Source: an uncultured Bacteroidaceae bacterium
GTDB lineage: Bacteria > Bacteroidota > Bacteroidia > Bacteroidales > Bacteroidaceae
Direction of reading: 5' to 3'
NCBI GenBank assembly: GCA_904502235.1
Contig: CAJGDP010000041.1
Location: 1 to 13,576 of the forward strand
Length of the DNA: 13,576 nucleotides
Shown here: positions 1 to 5,477 of the stretch, one piece after another
Layout of the letters: the number at the start of each line of letters is the position of its first letter
Position numbering within the stretch: the stretch's first letter is position 1
Position numbers and translations under genes: made by a program
Notes under the pieces: generated by a model
Told to the model about the DNA's origin: nothing
Seen by the model: only the letters and a program-made list of their open reading frames with translations
The model's database searches: none

Positions 1-192
1 ATGGATTTAGGAGAGTACATTCGAACAAAAAGGAAACTGCATAATCTTACCCAGGTGGAACTTGCAGAGAGAAGTGGTGTGGGAATACGCTTTGTGCGTG
101 AACTTGAAAAAGGAAAACTCACAGTGCAATTGGACAAAGTCAATCAGGTATTAGGACTTTTTGGGGAAACGTTGAAACCTGCTAAAATTTAA
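1..192 (+). CDS. hipB: HipB-like helix-turn-helix antitoxin/repressor
   Basis: A 63-residue Cro/C1-type DNA-binding protein, first gene of a HipBST-type toxin-antitoxin operon. Seen: residues 5-60 form one compact HTH_3 domain, with LTQVELAERSGVG (16-28) as the helix-turn-helix start, then the FVRELEKGK segment and a DKVNQVLGLFG helix typical of HipB proteins. Nothing follows the domain, so it looks like a minimal HipB. In the family, HipB dimers bind operators upstream of their own operon and hold the kinase complex there; that role is inferred here. The first base of the window is the A of the ATG, so the promoter and operators lie outside. The start aligns with the usual start of such proteins, but an upstream extension cannot be excluded. 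Five bases separate it from the next gene. Confidence 0.85.
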   Translation: MDLGEYIRTKRKLHNLTQVELAERSGVGIRFVRELEKGKLTVQLDKVNQVLGLFGETLKPAKI

Positions 193-197
193 ATATT

Positions 198-515
198 ATG
201 AGAAAGGCAAAGGTTTATATCAATGGACTCTTTTGTGGTGTGCTTACCGAAGACTATGAGGGCTACCATTTCTCATACACACCAGAATACCTGGCTTTAG
301 AAGGAGCGTCCCCTTTAAGCCCTACTATGCCATTGCAAGAAGAGGAGTTTGTAAAGGAATTTATGTTTCCTGTTTTCGACGGTCTTATACCCGAGGGGTG
401 GATGCTTGATATAGTAGACAAGAACTGGAAGATAAATCCCCGCGACAGAATGAAACTCTTACTGTTGTGTTGTAAAGATTGTATAGGTAACATAAGTATT
501 CAGGAGTATGAATGA
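198..515 (+). CDS. hipS: HipS-like small protein (HipA N-terminal subdomain as a separate gene)
   Basis: A 105-residue protein matching the N-terminal subdomain of HipA kinases (the couple_hipA family), encoded separately from the kinase core. Seen: an opening strand pair around KVYINGLFCGVL, a conserved PLSPTMPL segment at 39-46, the signature GLIPEGWML at 62-70, and the closing DCIGNISI at 94-101. In the E. coli O127:H6 HipBST system the corresponding protein, not HipB, neutralises the kinase, and a Trp in the equivalent PEGW motif inserts next to the active site; W68 here would be that residue (inference by motif). The gene overlaps the kinase start by eight bases, so the two are probably translationally coupled at near-equal amounts. 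The length fits a complete small protein, not a truncated HipA. Confidence 0.85.
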   Translation: MRKAKVYINGLFCGVLTEDYEGYHFSYTPEYLALEGASPLSPTMPLQEEEFVKEFMFPVFDGLIPEGWMLDIVDKNWKINPRDRMKLLLLCCKDCIGNISIQEYE

Positions 516-1494
516 TAGTTCTGTAAAAAAATGCCTCTATTGCTATAAAGCAATAGATAATGAGGGAGAAGGACATTATCACTCCAAATGTGTAAAGAAG
601 TTGTTTGGAACGACAAAACTTCCAATCTTGCCATATACACGTGACAATATAGAAGAACTTGCACTACATATTTTGCAAAGCAATACATCAATAACCGGTG
701 TTCAGCCAAAACTTTCATTGGATATAAATAGAGGTGGCAAGAATGAGCCTGCAAAATTAACGATAGTCGGGTTGTGGGGAAATTTCATATTGAAGCCTCA
801 AAGTTCCAAATATTATTTTATGCCTGAACTTGAGGACTTGACAATGAAACTCGCCGAGGTTGCTGGAATTGCCACAGCACCTCACGGTCTGATAGCTATG
901 CAAGACGGAGAACTTGCGTATATAACGCGTAGAATGGATAGAGGAACAAAGGGGGAGAAATATTCAATGCTCGATATGTGTCAGCTTACCAACCGATTGA
1001 CCGAACATAAATATCGTGGTGCATATATTCAACTTGCCGAAACAATAAAGCGTTACTCTGTGGCTTCAATGCTCGATGTCCAACGCTTTTGGGAGATAGT
1101 GATATTTTCTTGGATTACAGGCAACTCTGATATGCACTGCAAGAATTTCTCGTTATTGGATAAAGATGGAACAGGTTATCAATTGTCACCTGCTTATGAT
1201 TTGTTGGCGGTACTGCTTACAGGTATCAACGACAATGATGAACTCGCAATGCCACTTATTGGCAATGGAGAAGAAGAAGGAAAAAGAATAGCCGGCTTTA
1301 ATCGGGTTTCATTTATCGAGGCTATGGAGAAATCGGGAATACAAACAAGAATAGCGGAGAAAATAATCGACAAGTTCTTTATGTGTACCGATAAATGGTT
1401 CGCACTCATTGATGACTCTTTTCTTTCGTCGGAGCTTAAGTCTAACTATAAAATATTGGTGAAAGAGCGAATGAACAGGATTGCAAAACAATAA
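508..1494 (+). CDS. hipT: HipT-like Ser/Thr kinase toxin
   Basis: A 328-residue HipA-family kinase core lacking the N-terminal subdomain, which is the preceding gene. Seen: a Cys/His cluster at C9, C12, H25 and C28; a Gly-rich loop motif SITGVQPKLSL at 61-71; a probable ATP-binding Lys in NFILKP (K96); the catalytic segment GNSDMHCKNFSLL with D208 and N213; and the metal-binding D231 in PAYDLL. In HipA/HipT kinases these residues support phosphorylation of an aminoacyl-tRNA synthetase (GltX for HipA, TrpS for E. coli HipT), which stops translation; the target here cannot be told from sequence. The S-I-T triplet before the Gly-rich loop matches the S-hydrophobic-S/T autophosphorylation motif described for HipT. 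All catalytic residues are present, so it looks active. It is more AT-rich than the core genes (19 of 60 bases are G or C in 781-840, against 35 of 60 in 8161-8220). Confidence 0.9.
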   Translation: MNDSSVKKCLYCYKAIDNEGEGHYHSKCVKKLFGTTKLPILPYTRDNIEELALHILQSNTSITGVQPKLSLDINRGGKNEPAKLTIVGLWGNFILKPQSSKYYFMPELEDLTMKLAEVAGIATAPHGLIAMQDGELAYITRRMDRGTKGEKYSMLDMCQLTNRLTEHKYRGAYIQLAETIKRYSVASMLDVQRFWEIVIFSWITGNSDMHCKNFSLLDKDGTGYQLSPAYDLLAVLLTGINDNDELAMPLIGNGEEEGKRIAGFNRVSFIEAMEKSGIQTRIAEKIIDKFFMCTDKWFALIDDSFLSSELKSNYKILVKERMNRIAKQ

Positions 1495-1538
1495 CCACAA
1501 AAATATTTACATTGAATTCAAATATAATAATTAACAAC

Positions 1539-1594
1539 CTCTTTGTTTAATTTGAAGTCTGTTTAAACCAAGAATTAAACCGCAACAAAAAGAG
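1539..1594. repeat. Nested imperfect inverted repeat downstream of hipT
   Basis: CTCTTT (1539-1544) and GTTTAATT (1545-1552) are mirrored by AATTAAAC (1573-1580) and AAAGAG (1589-1594), with an eight-base insert on the right arm and a GTTTAAAC palindrome (1561-1568) between the arms. It could be a weak terminator for the hip operon or a structure near an element end; no T-tract follows. The rest of 1495-1645 is AT-rich with no ORF that I can support. Confidence 0.4.
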
Positions 1595-1645
1595 CACACA
1601 TAATTTGTTGAGAATCAAATATCTCAGCCTAATAACTCGGTACGT

Positions 1646-1686
1646 CTGGGGGCGTGTGGTCGCTGGTTCGAATCCAGTCTCCCGAC
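1646..1686 (+). other. 3' half of a tRNA (probably Pro), candidate attachment site (attR)
   Basis: Seen: a perfect T-arm, GCTGG (1662-1666), TTCGAAT loop, CCAGT (1674-1678) with one G-U pair, then an acceptor 3' strand CTCCCGA (1679-1685) and discriminator C. Upstream, CTGGGGG followed by CGTGT fits an anticodon loop with GGG and a 3' anticodon strand, which would make it tRNA-Pro; this identity is tentative. The matching 5' half is missing: no TCGGGAG-like acceptor strand or D-arm lies at the expected distance. A bare 3' half is what is left on the far side when a tyrosine-integrase element inserts into a tRNA gene and rebuilds an intact copy at its other end. The intact copy would lie upstream of this window. 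Confidence 0.6.
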
Positions 1687-1691
1687 TTAAG

Positions 1692-1726
1692 AAAAGCCTT
1701 GATAATCAATGGATTGTCGAGGTTTT
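1692..1726 (+). terminator. Hairpin terminator behind the tRNA fragment
   Basis: Bases 1692-1707 pair with 1712-1726 in about 15 base pairs with a single bulged G (1696) around an AATG loop; the outer pairs are four A against four T. This is the usual form of terminator found just downstream of Bacteroidales tRNA genes, and it supports reading the sequence to its left as a displaced tRNA 3' end that kept its native terminator. Confidence 0.6.
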
Positions 1727-1789
1727 ATCACCTGCTTTGCCCAACCTGCTGTTTTTTTTGTCGACCCTGCCATGAATTACGAAGGGAGT

Positions 1790-1830
1790 AAAAAGAAACA
1801 AGTCGTCATTTTTGACGACTTGTTTCTTTT
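1790..1830 (-). terminator. Perfect 18-bp terminator of tRNA-Leu (bidirectional form)
   Basis: Bases 1791-1808 are the exact reverse complement of 1813-1830, with a TTTT loop. Read on the minus strand, it begins immediately after the tRNA-Leu CCA end and closes with a run of T. T-rich ends on both sides mean it could also stop plus-strand transcription coming from the element. Confidence 0.85.
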
Positions 1831-1918
1831 GGTACTCGAAGCGGGACTTGAACCCGCACGGCGTTTAAATGCCAAAGGATTTTAAGTCCTTCGTGTCTAC
1901 CGATTCCACCATTCGAGC
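1830..1918 (-). tRNA. tRNA-Leu (anticodon UAA), CCA encoded
   Basis: A complete class II tRNA on the minus strand. Seen: acceptor strands GCTCGAA (5' end at 1918) and TTCGAGT, with a G-U first pair, discriminator A at 1833 and encoded CCA at 1832-1830; a D-arm containing the TGGTGG and GGTAGAC segments; an anticodon loop CTTAAAA inside the AGGA/TCCT stem, giving UAA; a long variable arm GGCATTTAAACGCC, diagnostic of Leu; and a T-arm GCGGG-TTCAAGT-CCCGC. It reads UUA and UUG leucine codons. It has its own Bacteroidetes promoter upstream and a strong hairpin terminator directly at its end. Confidence 0.97.
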
Positions 1919-1954
1919 GACCTTATGTCTTGCTATCTTTTATGATAGCGGGTG

Positions 1955-1986
1955 CAAAGATAAGGTTTTTAGTTGAATATGCAAAA
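1955..1986 (-). promoter_or_regulatory. Promoter of tRNA-Leu
   Basis: Minus-strand TATCTTTG (1962-1955) matches the Bacteroidetes -7 consensus TAnnTTTG, and TTTTG (1986-1982) gives the -33 element, with 19 bases between them. Transcription would start near 1948, leaving a short leader with a small hairpin (1932-1949) before the tRNA 5' end at 1918. Confidence 0.75.
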
Positions 1987-1996
1987 TGCTTTATCT

Positions 1997-2515
1997 TTAA
2001 TTTTGTATGATGACGTTTGGGGCGTTATCGTAGACGCGGTAGTGCCATAATGGTCTTGATTTGCCTTCGATTGCTATGCCACCGCTGTTCAAGTCGAATA
2101 TTGTGGCGCAATTCGGGCATTTGGCATGTCCTATCGTATAGTCTATCTCTACACGGTGGCGACGGTTGTCGCAGGTGGGGCATGCCCAATCGTATGCCCA
2201 GATATTGCCGTCGCAGTTCATAGGTGTGCCTATTATAAGTCCGCCCAGTCCGTAGTGGAAGGGGTTCATCTGCATCTGTATCTCGGGGATGTTTACGGTT
2301 TGTGTGTTGCCCATTGCGTCGGTGATTTTGTATTGTCCGGCGGTGGAGCCGTTTTTTATGCAGATGAACTGTCCGTAGCTGTTCACCTGTATGTATGGGT
2401 GTATGCTTTTGTCGAAGACGAAGTTTACTCTGTATATAGAGTATTGGCTCTCGCTGTCGCAGCCTGCGAATATCACTGCTGATAGTATAATCAGGTATCT
2501 TATTATATTCTTCAT
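1997..2515 (-). CDS. Rieske-like lipoprotein with two CPxC motifs
   Basis: A 172-residue lipoprotein of unproven function. Seen: a signal peptide with lipobox IFAGC, lipidated Cys at 19; then mostly beta-strand sequence; CPTC at 112-115 and CPNC at 133-136; and a C-terminal IFDLNSGG...PLWHYRV stretch. The order (a GGLIIG strand, AYDWACP, second Cys pair, FDLxxGG, PLxxYxV) follows the Rieske iron-sulfur fold. A Rieske cluster uses two Cys and two His (CxH and CxxH), while here both pairs are Cys-Cys, so the metal could be zinc, rubredoxin-type iron or none. The fold assignment is my inference. ATG at 2515 was chosen because the longer frame opens with TTG at 2524 and a Lys-rich signal peptide follows the ATG directly. 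It stands alone after a terminator and reads toward tRNA-Leu. Confidence 0.75.
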   Translation of the reverse strand: MKNIIRYLIILSAVIFAGCDSESQYSIYRVNFVFDKSIHPYIQVNSYGQFICIKNGSTAGQYKITDAMGNTQTVNIPEIQMQMNPFHYGLGGLIIGTPMNCDGNIWAYDWACPTCDNRRHRVEIDYTIGHAKCPNCATIFDLNSGGIAIEGKSRPLWHYRVYDNAPNVIIQN

Positions 2516-2562
2516 GTATTCCAAAACGGGAAATGCGGATGTTTATTATATTCCTTATAACC

Positions 2563-2595
2563 AAAAGTGGCTGACTTTGCAAGCCAGCCACTTTT
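2563..2595 (-). terminator. Terminator after the SRPBCC gene
   Basis: AAAAGTGGCTG (2563-2573) and its exact reverse complement (2585-2595) form an 11-bp stem one base past the minus-strand stop codon at 2597, ending in TTTT in that direction. It separates the pyrE group from the lipoprotein gene. Confidence 0.8.
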
Positions 2596-2596
2596 A

Positions 2597-3007
2597 TCAG
2601 TATGCTATCAAGGACAATGCTTCTGCAATTTTTTCTAGTCCTTCTTTCAGCGGTTTCTCAACCATTGAACGTAACATGAAGTTTATTTCCGCTTTTGCCA
2701 CAACGCGCATTTTGGATGCATTTTCGCCATCGGGGATTATCTGAATCCAGATAAGTACGGGGATGGGCGAACCGGCAACTTCCAGTTTTATGCATTTTGG
2801 GGCTTCGCGGTCTATGACGCGCAATGTTACATTGCCTACGGGCGGAACATTCACGCTTGCTTCGTCGCGGCTGTATGTGAGGTCCTTAATCTTGTCCTGG
2901 GGCAATCTGTCCTTTATGCCTTCGATGTTGTTCAGGTCCTCCAGCTTTGCATACACTCTCTCCTGAGGATATGGTATGCATTTTACGCTGCTTTCGTATT
3001 GGCTCAT
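2597..3007 (-). CDS. SRPBCC (START-like) family protein
   Basis: A 136-residue cytosolic protein that looks like a single START/Bet v1-type helix-grip domain. Seen: an opening FxxxVxxIPxPxERVYAKLEDLNN-like pattern (residues 4-28), where this superfamily begins with a strand followed by a helix; alternating strands around TLRVIDREAPKCIKLEVAG (61-79) and VLIWIQIIPDGENASKMRVVA (84-104, with internal turns); and a long amphipathic C-terminal helix (111-134) that would close the cavity. No catalytic residues can be pointed to; members bind hydrophobic ligands, and this one's ligand is unknown. The start lies one base after the pyrE stop, so the two are almost certainly co-transcribed. There is no signal peptide. 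The family call is fairly secure and the function is not. Confidence 0.85.
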   Translation of the reverse strand: MSQYESSVKCIPYPQERVYAKLEDLNNIEGIKDRLPQDKIKDLTYSRDEASVNVPPVGNVTLRVIDREAPKCIKLEVAGSPIPVLIWIQIIPDGENASKMRVVAKAEINFMLRSMVEKPLKEGLEKIAEALSLIAY

Positions 3008-3008
3008 A

Positions 3009-3653
3009 TTACTTCAGGTCGTTTCTCCACTCTGATGGGTTTGCACGCCATTCTTTCAATGTGGGCATAACCTCTTCTGTGATGTAGCCTGTTGCTTTTG
3101 CTGCCTCTAGTACTGCTTCGTAGTTGGTGAGTGTGATGAGTCTTACACCTGCCTTCTCGAAAGCCTCTGTCGCAACGTTGAATCCGTATGTGAATGATGC
3201 AACCATACCGATAACCTCTACACCTGCCTCGCGCAATGCATCAACTGCACGAAGGCTGCTCAAGCCTGTTGAAACAAGGTCTTCCACAACGATTACCTTT
3301 GCTCCGGGGAATACGTCGCCTTCAATCTGGTTGCCCATGCCGTGGTCCTTTGCCTTTGGACGTACGTATACGAATGGTTTGCCAAGTTCTTCGGCTACCA
3401 ATGCTCCCTGTGCGATTGCACCTGTTGCTACACCGGCGATGATGTCTGCTTCGGGGAATTCGTCGAGGATAAGGTTAGCAAGTCCCAACTTGACGCGTGT
3501 GCGCAATGCGGGGAACGACAAGGTCTTGCGGTTATCGCAATAGAATGGTGATTTCCAACCTGATGCCCATGTGAAAGGCTGTTCGGGCTGCAATTTTACT
3601 GCTTTGATATTCAGCAATTCTGCTGCAAGAGAAAGTTCTGATTTGTTTGCCAT
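3009..3653 (-). CDS. pyrE: Orotate phosphoribosyltransferase
   Basis: Joins orotate to PRPP to give orotidine 5'-phosphate, the fifth step of de novo pyrimidine synthesis, in the cytosol. Seen in 214 residues: the substrate segment FTWASGWKSPFYCDNR (27-42), the mobile catalytic loop RPKAKDHG (98-105) with K100, K102 and H104, and the PRPP-binding motif VVEDLVSTG (122-130) with adjacent acidic E124 and D125. The length is normal for bacterial PyrE. An in-frame TTG at 3725 would add 24 basic residues, but the likely promoter overlaps that stretch and family members start at MANK-like sequences, so ATG at 3653 is preferred. It lies downstream of the eIF1-like gene and one base upstream of the SRPBCC gene. 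Confidence 0.97.
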   Translation of the reverse strand: MANKSELSLAAELLNIKAVKLQPEQPFTWASGWKSPFYCDNRKTLSFPALRTRVKLGLANLILDEFPEADIIAGVATGAIAQGALVAEELGKPFVYVRPKAKDHGMGNQIEGDVFPGAKVIVVEDLVSTGLSSLRAVDALREAGVEVIGMVASFTYGFNVATEAFEKAGVRLITLTNYEAVLEAAKATGYITEEVMPTLKEWRANPSEWRNDLK

Positions 3654-3692
3654 AATTTTATGTTTTTTAGGTTGTTTGTCTGTTTTGTTCCG

Positions 3693-3725
3693 CGAAGATA
3701 TGAATTTGATTTTAAAATTCAGCAA
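3693..3725 (-). promoter_or_regulatory. Likely promoter of pyrE
   Basis: Minus-strand TATCTTCG (3700-3693) differs from the -7 consensus TAnnTTTG at one base; TTG at 3725-3723 gives a -33 core with 22 bases between. Predicted initiation near 3686 leaves a leader of about 33 bases before the ATG at 3653, which argues against the longer TTG start. Confidence 0.5.
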
Positions 3726-3731
3726 CGCCGG

Positions 3732-4070
3732 CTATTTTGTTTGTGTATAACCCTCTTTTTTCAATATTTCTATAATCTTTTCCTTGAACTCGCCTTGGAT
3801 GATGATTTCTCCTTCCTTTACGCTGCCACCTACTCCACATCTTGTCTTGAGCAGTTTGCCAAGCTCTTTCATGTCTGCCTCGGTGCCTGTGAAATTCTTT
3901 ATCAGGGTAACGGTTTTTCCGCCTCTGTGGTTCTTTTCTATGCTCACTCTCAGTTTTTGCTGTTGTTTGGGAAGAGTCTCGTTTTCCTCCTTTTCATCGA
4001 ATGTATAGGCGAAATCGGGATTTGTGGAATATACTACGTTCAGTCTCTCTTTCCAGTCGTTCTTTTTCAT
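3732..4070 (-). CDS. SUI1/YciH family (eIF1-like) translation factor
   Basis: A 112-residue member of the SUI1 family, related to eukaryotic eIF1 and E. coli YciH, which acts at the ribosome and influences start-codon fidelity. Seen: a charged, poorly conserved N-terminal tail (1-37), then the compact SUI1 domain: LRVSIEKNHRGGKTVTLI (40-57), the FTG turn, LGKLLKTRCGVGGSVK (71-86) as the ribosome-contacting loop and helix, and the closing EIIIQGEF strand with a C-terminal helix ending EGY. The length is usual for Bacteroidetes members. It has its own promoter back to back with that of rex and reads away from it, toward pyrE, which also appears to have a separate promoter. The physiological role in this phylum is not established. 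Confidence 0.92.
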   Translation of the reverse strand: MKKNDWKERLNVVYSTNPDFAYTFDEKEENETLPKQQQKLRVSIEKNHRGGKTVTLIKNFTGTEADMKELGKLLKTRCGVGGSVKEGEIIIQGEFKEKIIEILKKEGYTQTK

Positions 4071-4102
4071 ATGCCGATTTTGTTTTGTTTATTTTCTGAC
4101 TG

Positions 4103-4134
4103 CTAAGATACAATATTCCGCTTATAAATTTCAA
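4103..4134 (-). promoter_or_regulatory. Promoter of the eIF1-like gene
   Basis: Minus-strand TATCTTAG (4110-4103) resembles TAnnTTTG, and TTG (4134-4132) serves as the -33 element with 21 bases between. Its -33 end overlaps the -33 region of the opposing rex promoter. Confidence 0.55.
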
Positions 4135-4160
4135 CACCTCGTAAAATAACTTTAATTTTG
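4129..4160 (+). promoter_or_regulatory. Promoter of rex and the genes behind it
   Basis: TAATTTTG (4153-4160) is an exact TAnnTTTG -7 element; TTTC (4129-4132) is a near match to the -33 TTTG, 20 bases upstream. Initiation near 4167 leaves about 27 bases before the ATG at 4194. No full Rex operator (TTGTGA...TCACAA palindrome) is visible here. Confidence 0.6.
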
Positions 4161-4193
4161 CTACGTTATTATAAAACATTACGCGCGATATAC

Positions 4194-4862
4194 ATGACTG
4201 ATTTTACAAGAATAGAGAAGGTTCCCGAACCCACCTTGCGCCGTCTGCCCTGGTATCTGTCGGTTTGCCGTTTGCTCAAGCAACGCGGCGAACAGTATGT
4301 GTCGTCTACCGGCTTGTCAAAGGAGACCAATATCGTGGCATCGCAGATTGCCAAGGACTTGTCGTGTGTGAATATTGTGGGCCGTACAAGGGTGGGGTAT
4401 GATATAGACAATCTGCTCGAAGTACTTGAGGATTTCTTGGGATTCACACGCATACACAAGGCTTTCCTGTTTGGAGCCGGACGTCTGGGAAGTGCATTGC
4501 TGAACGATTCGGGTCTTAAGCAGTTCGGTCTAGAGGTGGTGGCGGCTTTTGATACGAATGCAAAGGTAGTGGGGCATAGTGTGTCGGGAATACCGGTGTA
4601 TCACATCAATGAGCTTGAAACCATGATGAGAAAGCATAATGTCAGGATAGGAATACTCACAGTTCCCATTGACAGGGCTCAGGAGGTTGCCGACAAGATG
4701 GTTGTGTGGGGTATCAAGGCGATATGGAACTTTACTCCATTGCGCATACGTGTTCCCGAGAATATTGTCGTCCAGAACACCTCTCTGTATGCGCATCTGT
4801 CGCTGATGTTCAACAGGCTCGAGGGGCTTGAGTGTGAAACGGATATAAACAAAGGAAAATGA
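4194..4862 (+). CDS. rex: Redox-sensing transcriptional repressor Rex
   Basis: Rex reads the NADH/NAD+ ratio: NADH binding releases it from DNA, derepressing fermentative and anaerobic-respiratory genes. Seen in 222 residues: an N-terminal winged helix (about 8-80) containing PEPTLRRLPWYL and the recognition segment around VASQIAKDLS; a Rossmann nucleotide-binding motif FGAGRLGSAL (93-102) with D120 at the end of the second strand; the VPxxxAQEVAD segment (158-167); and GIKAIWNFTP (173-182), near the dimer and NADH site. The C-terminal swapped helix follows. A TTG start at 4158 would lie on the promoter -7 element, so ATG at 4194 is preferred. The stop overlaps the next gene's start as ATGA. 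Family identity is firm; targets in this genome cannot be read from the window. Confidence 0.95.
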   Translation: MTDFTRIEKVPEPTLRRLPWYLSVCRLLKQRGEQYVSSTGLSKETNIVASQIAKDLSCVNIVGRTRVGYDIDNLLEVLEDFLGFTRIHKAFLFGAGRLGSALLNDSGLKQFGLEVVAAFDTNAKVVGHSVSGIPVYHINELETMMRKHNVRIGILTVPIDRAQEVADKMVVWGIKAIWNFTPLRIRVPENIVVQNTSLYAHLSLMFNRLEGLECETDINKGK

Positions 4863-5473
4863 AGATTATAGCAGTTGGAAAAAACTACGCAGAGCATGCC
4901 TATGAGTTTGATGGAACGGTGGAGCGTCCGCAGGTTCCTATGATATTCATGAAGCCCGATTCTGCAATAATAAAGAATGGGAAACATTTCTATGTGCCCG
5001 ACTTTCTTGGTCGTGTCGATTATGAGGCGGAAATTGTTGTGCGCATAAACAAACTTGGCAAGAGTATCCCTGCGCGTTTCGCTCATCGTTATTACGATGC
5101 CATTACTGTTGGTATCGACTTTACTGCACGCGATATGCAGCGTGGCTTGATTGAGAGGGGTGAACCATGGGACTTGAGCAAGGGTTTTGACGGCTCTGCA
5201 GTTCTTGGTGAGTTCCGCGCGGTTGAGAATTTCGACATAAACAATGTGGATTTCTCCCTTACCATAGACGACAATGTGGTGCAGAAAGCCAATACGTCGC
5301 AGATGTATTTCTCTGTAGACGAGATTATAGCATATGTAAGCCGTTTTTGTACGTTGAAAACGGGTGATTTGATATTTACCGGTACACCGGCTGGAGCTGG
5401 AGAAGCAAAGATAGGTACTCATCTCAAAGGTTATATCGGCGAAGATAAGGTACTGGATTTCCATGTAAGATGA
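4859..5473 (+). CDS. Fumarylacetoacetate hydrolase (FAH) family enzyme, FAHD1-like
   Basis: A 204-residue single-domain FAH-fold enzyme of the short FAHD1/YcgM type, which cleaves acylpyruvates or decarboxylates oxaloacetate using Mg2+ or Mn2+. Seen: the opening GKNYAEHAYE (7-16), the acidic metal ligands E56 and E58 in DYEAEIVV, D87 in GIDFTARD, the K108-containing SKGFDG loop, and the closing LIFTGTPAGAG (171-181) characteristic of the fold. The exact substrate cannot be called, since this family includes hydrolases, decarboxylases and isomerases. Its ATG overlaps the rex stop by four bases and porU begins four bases after it, so it is translationally coupled in a rex-to-porU transcript. 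There is no signal peptide, so the protein is cytosolic. Confidence 0.93.
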   Translation: MKIIAVGKNYAEHAYEFDGTVERPQVPMIFMKPDSAIIKNGKHFYVPDFLGRVDYEAEIVVRINKLGKSIPARFAHRYYDAITVGIDFTARDMQRGLIERGEPWDLSKGFDGSAVLGEFRAVENFDINNVDFSLTIDDNVVQKANTSQMYFSVDEIIAYVSRFCTLKTGDLIFTGTPAGAGEAKIGTHLKGYIGEDKVLDFHVR

Positions 5474-5477
5474 TTCT

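Noticed and set aside
1610..1686. A complete tRNA gene ending at 1686
   Set aside because: The T-arm and acceptor 3' strand are good, but the bases at the expected 5' end do not pair well with CTCCCGA and no D-arm can be drawn, so only a 3' half is supported.
2025..2591. 188-codon minus-strand ORF overlapping the lipoprotein
   Set aside because: It is in another frame of the same strand, very rich in Arg and His, and crosses the terminator at 2563-2595; the lipoprotein frame has a lipobox and ordered Cys motifs.
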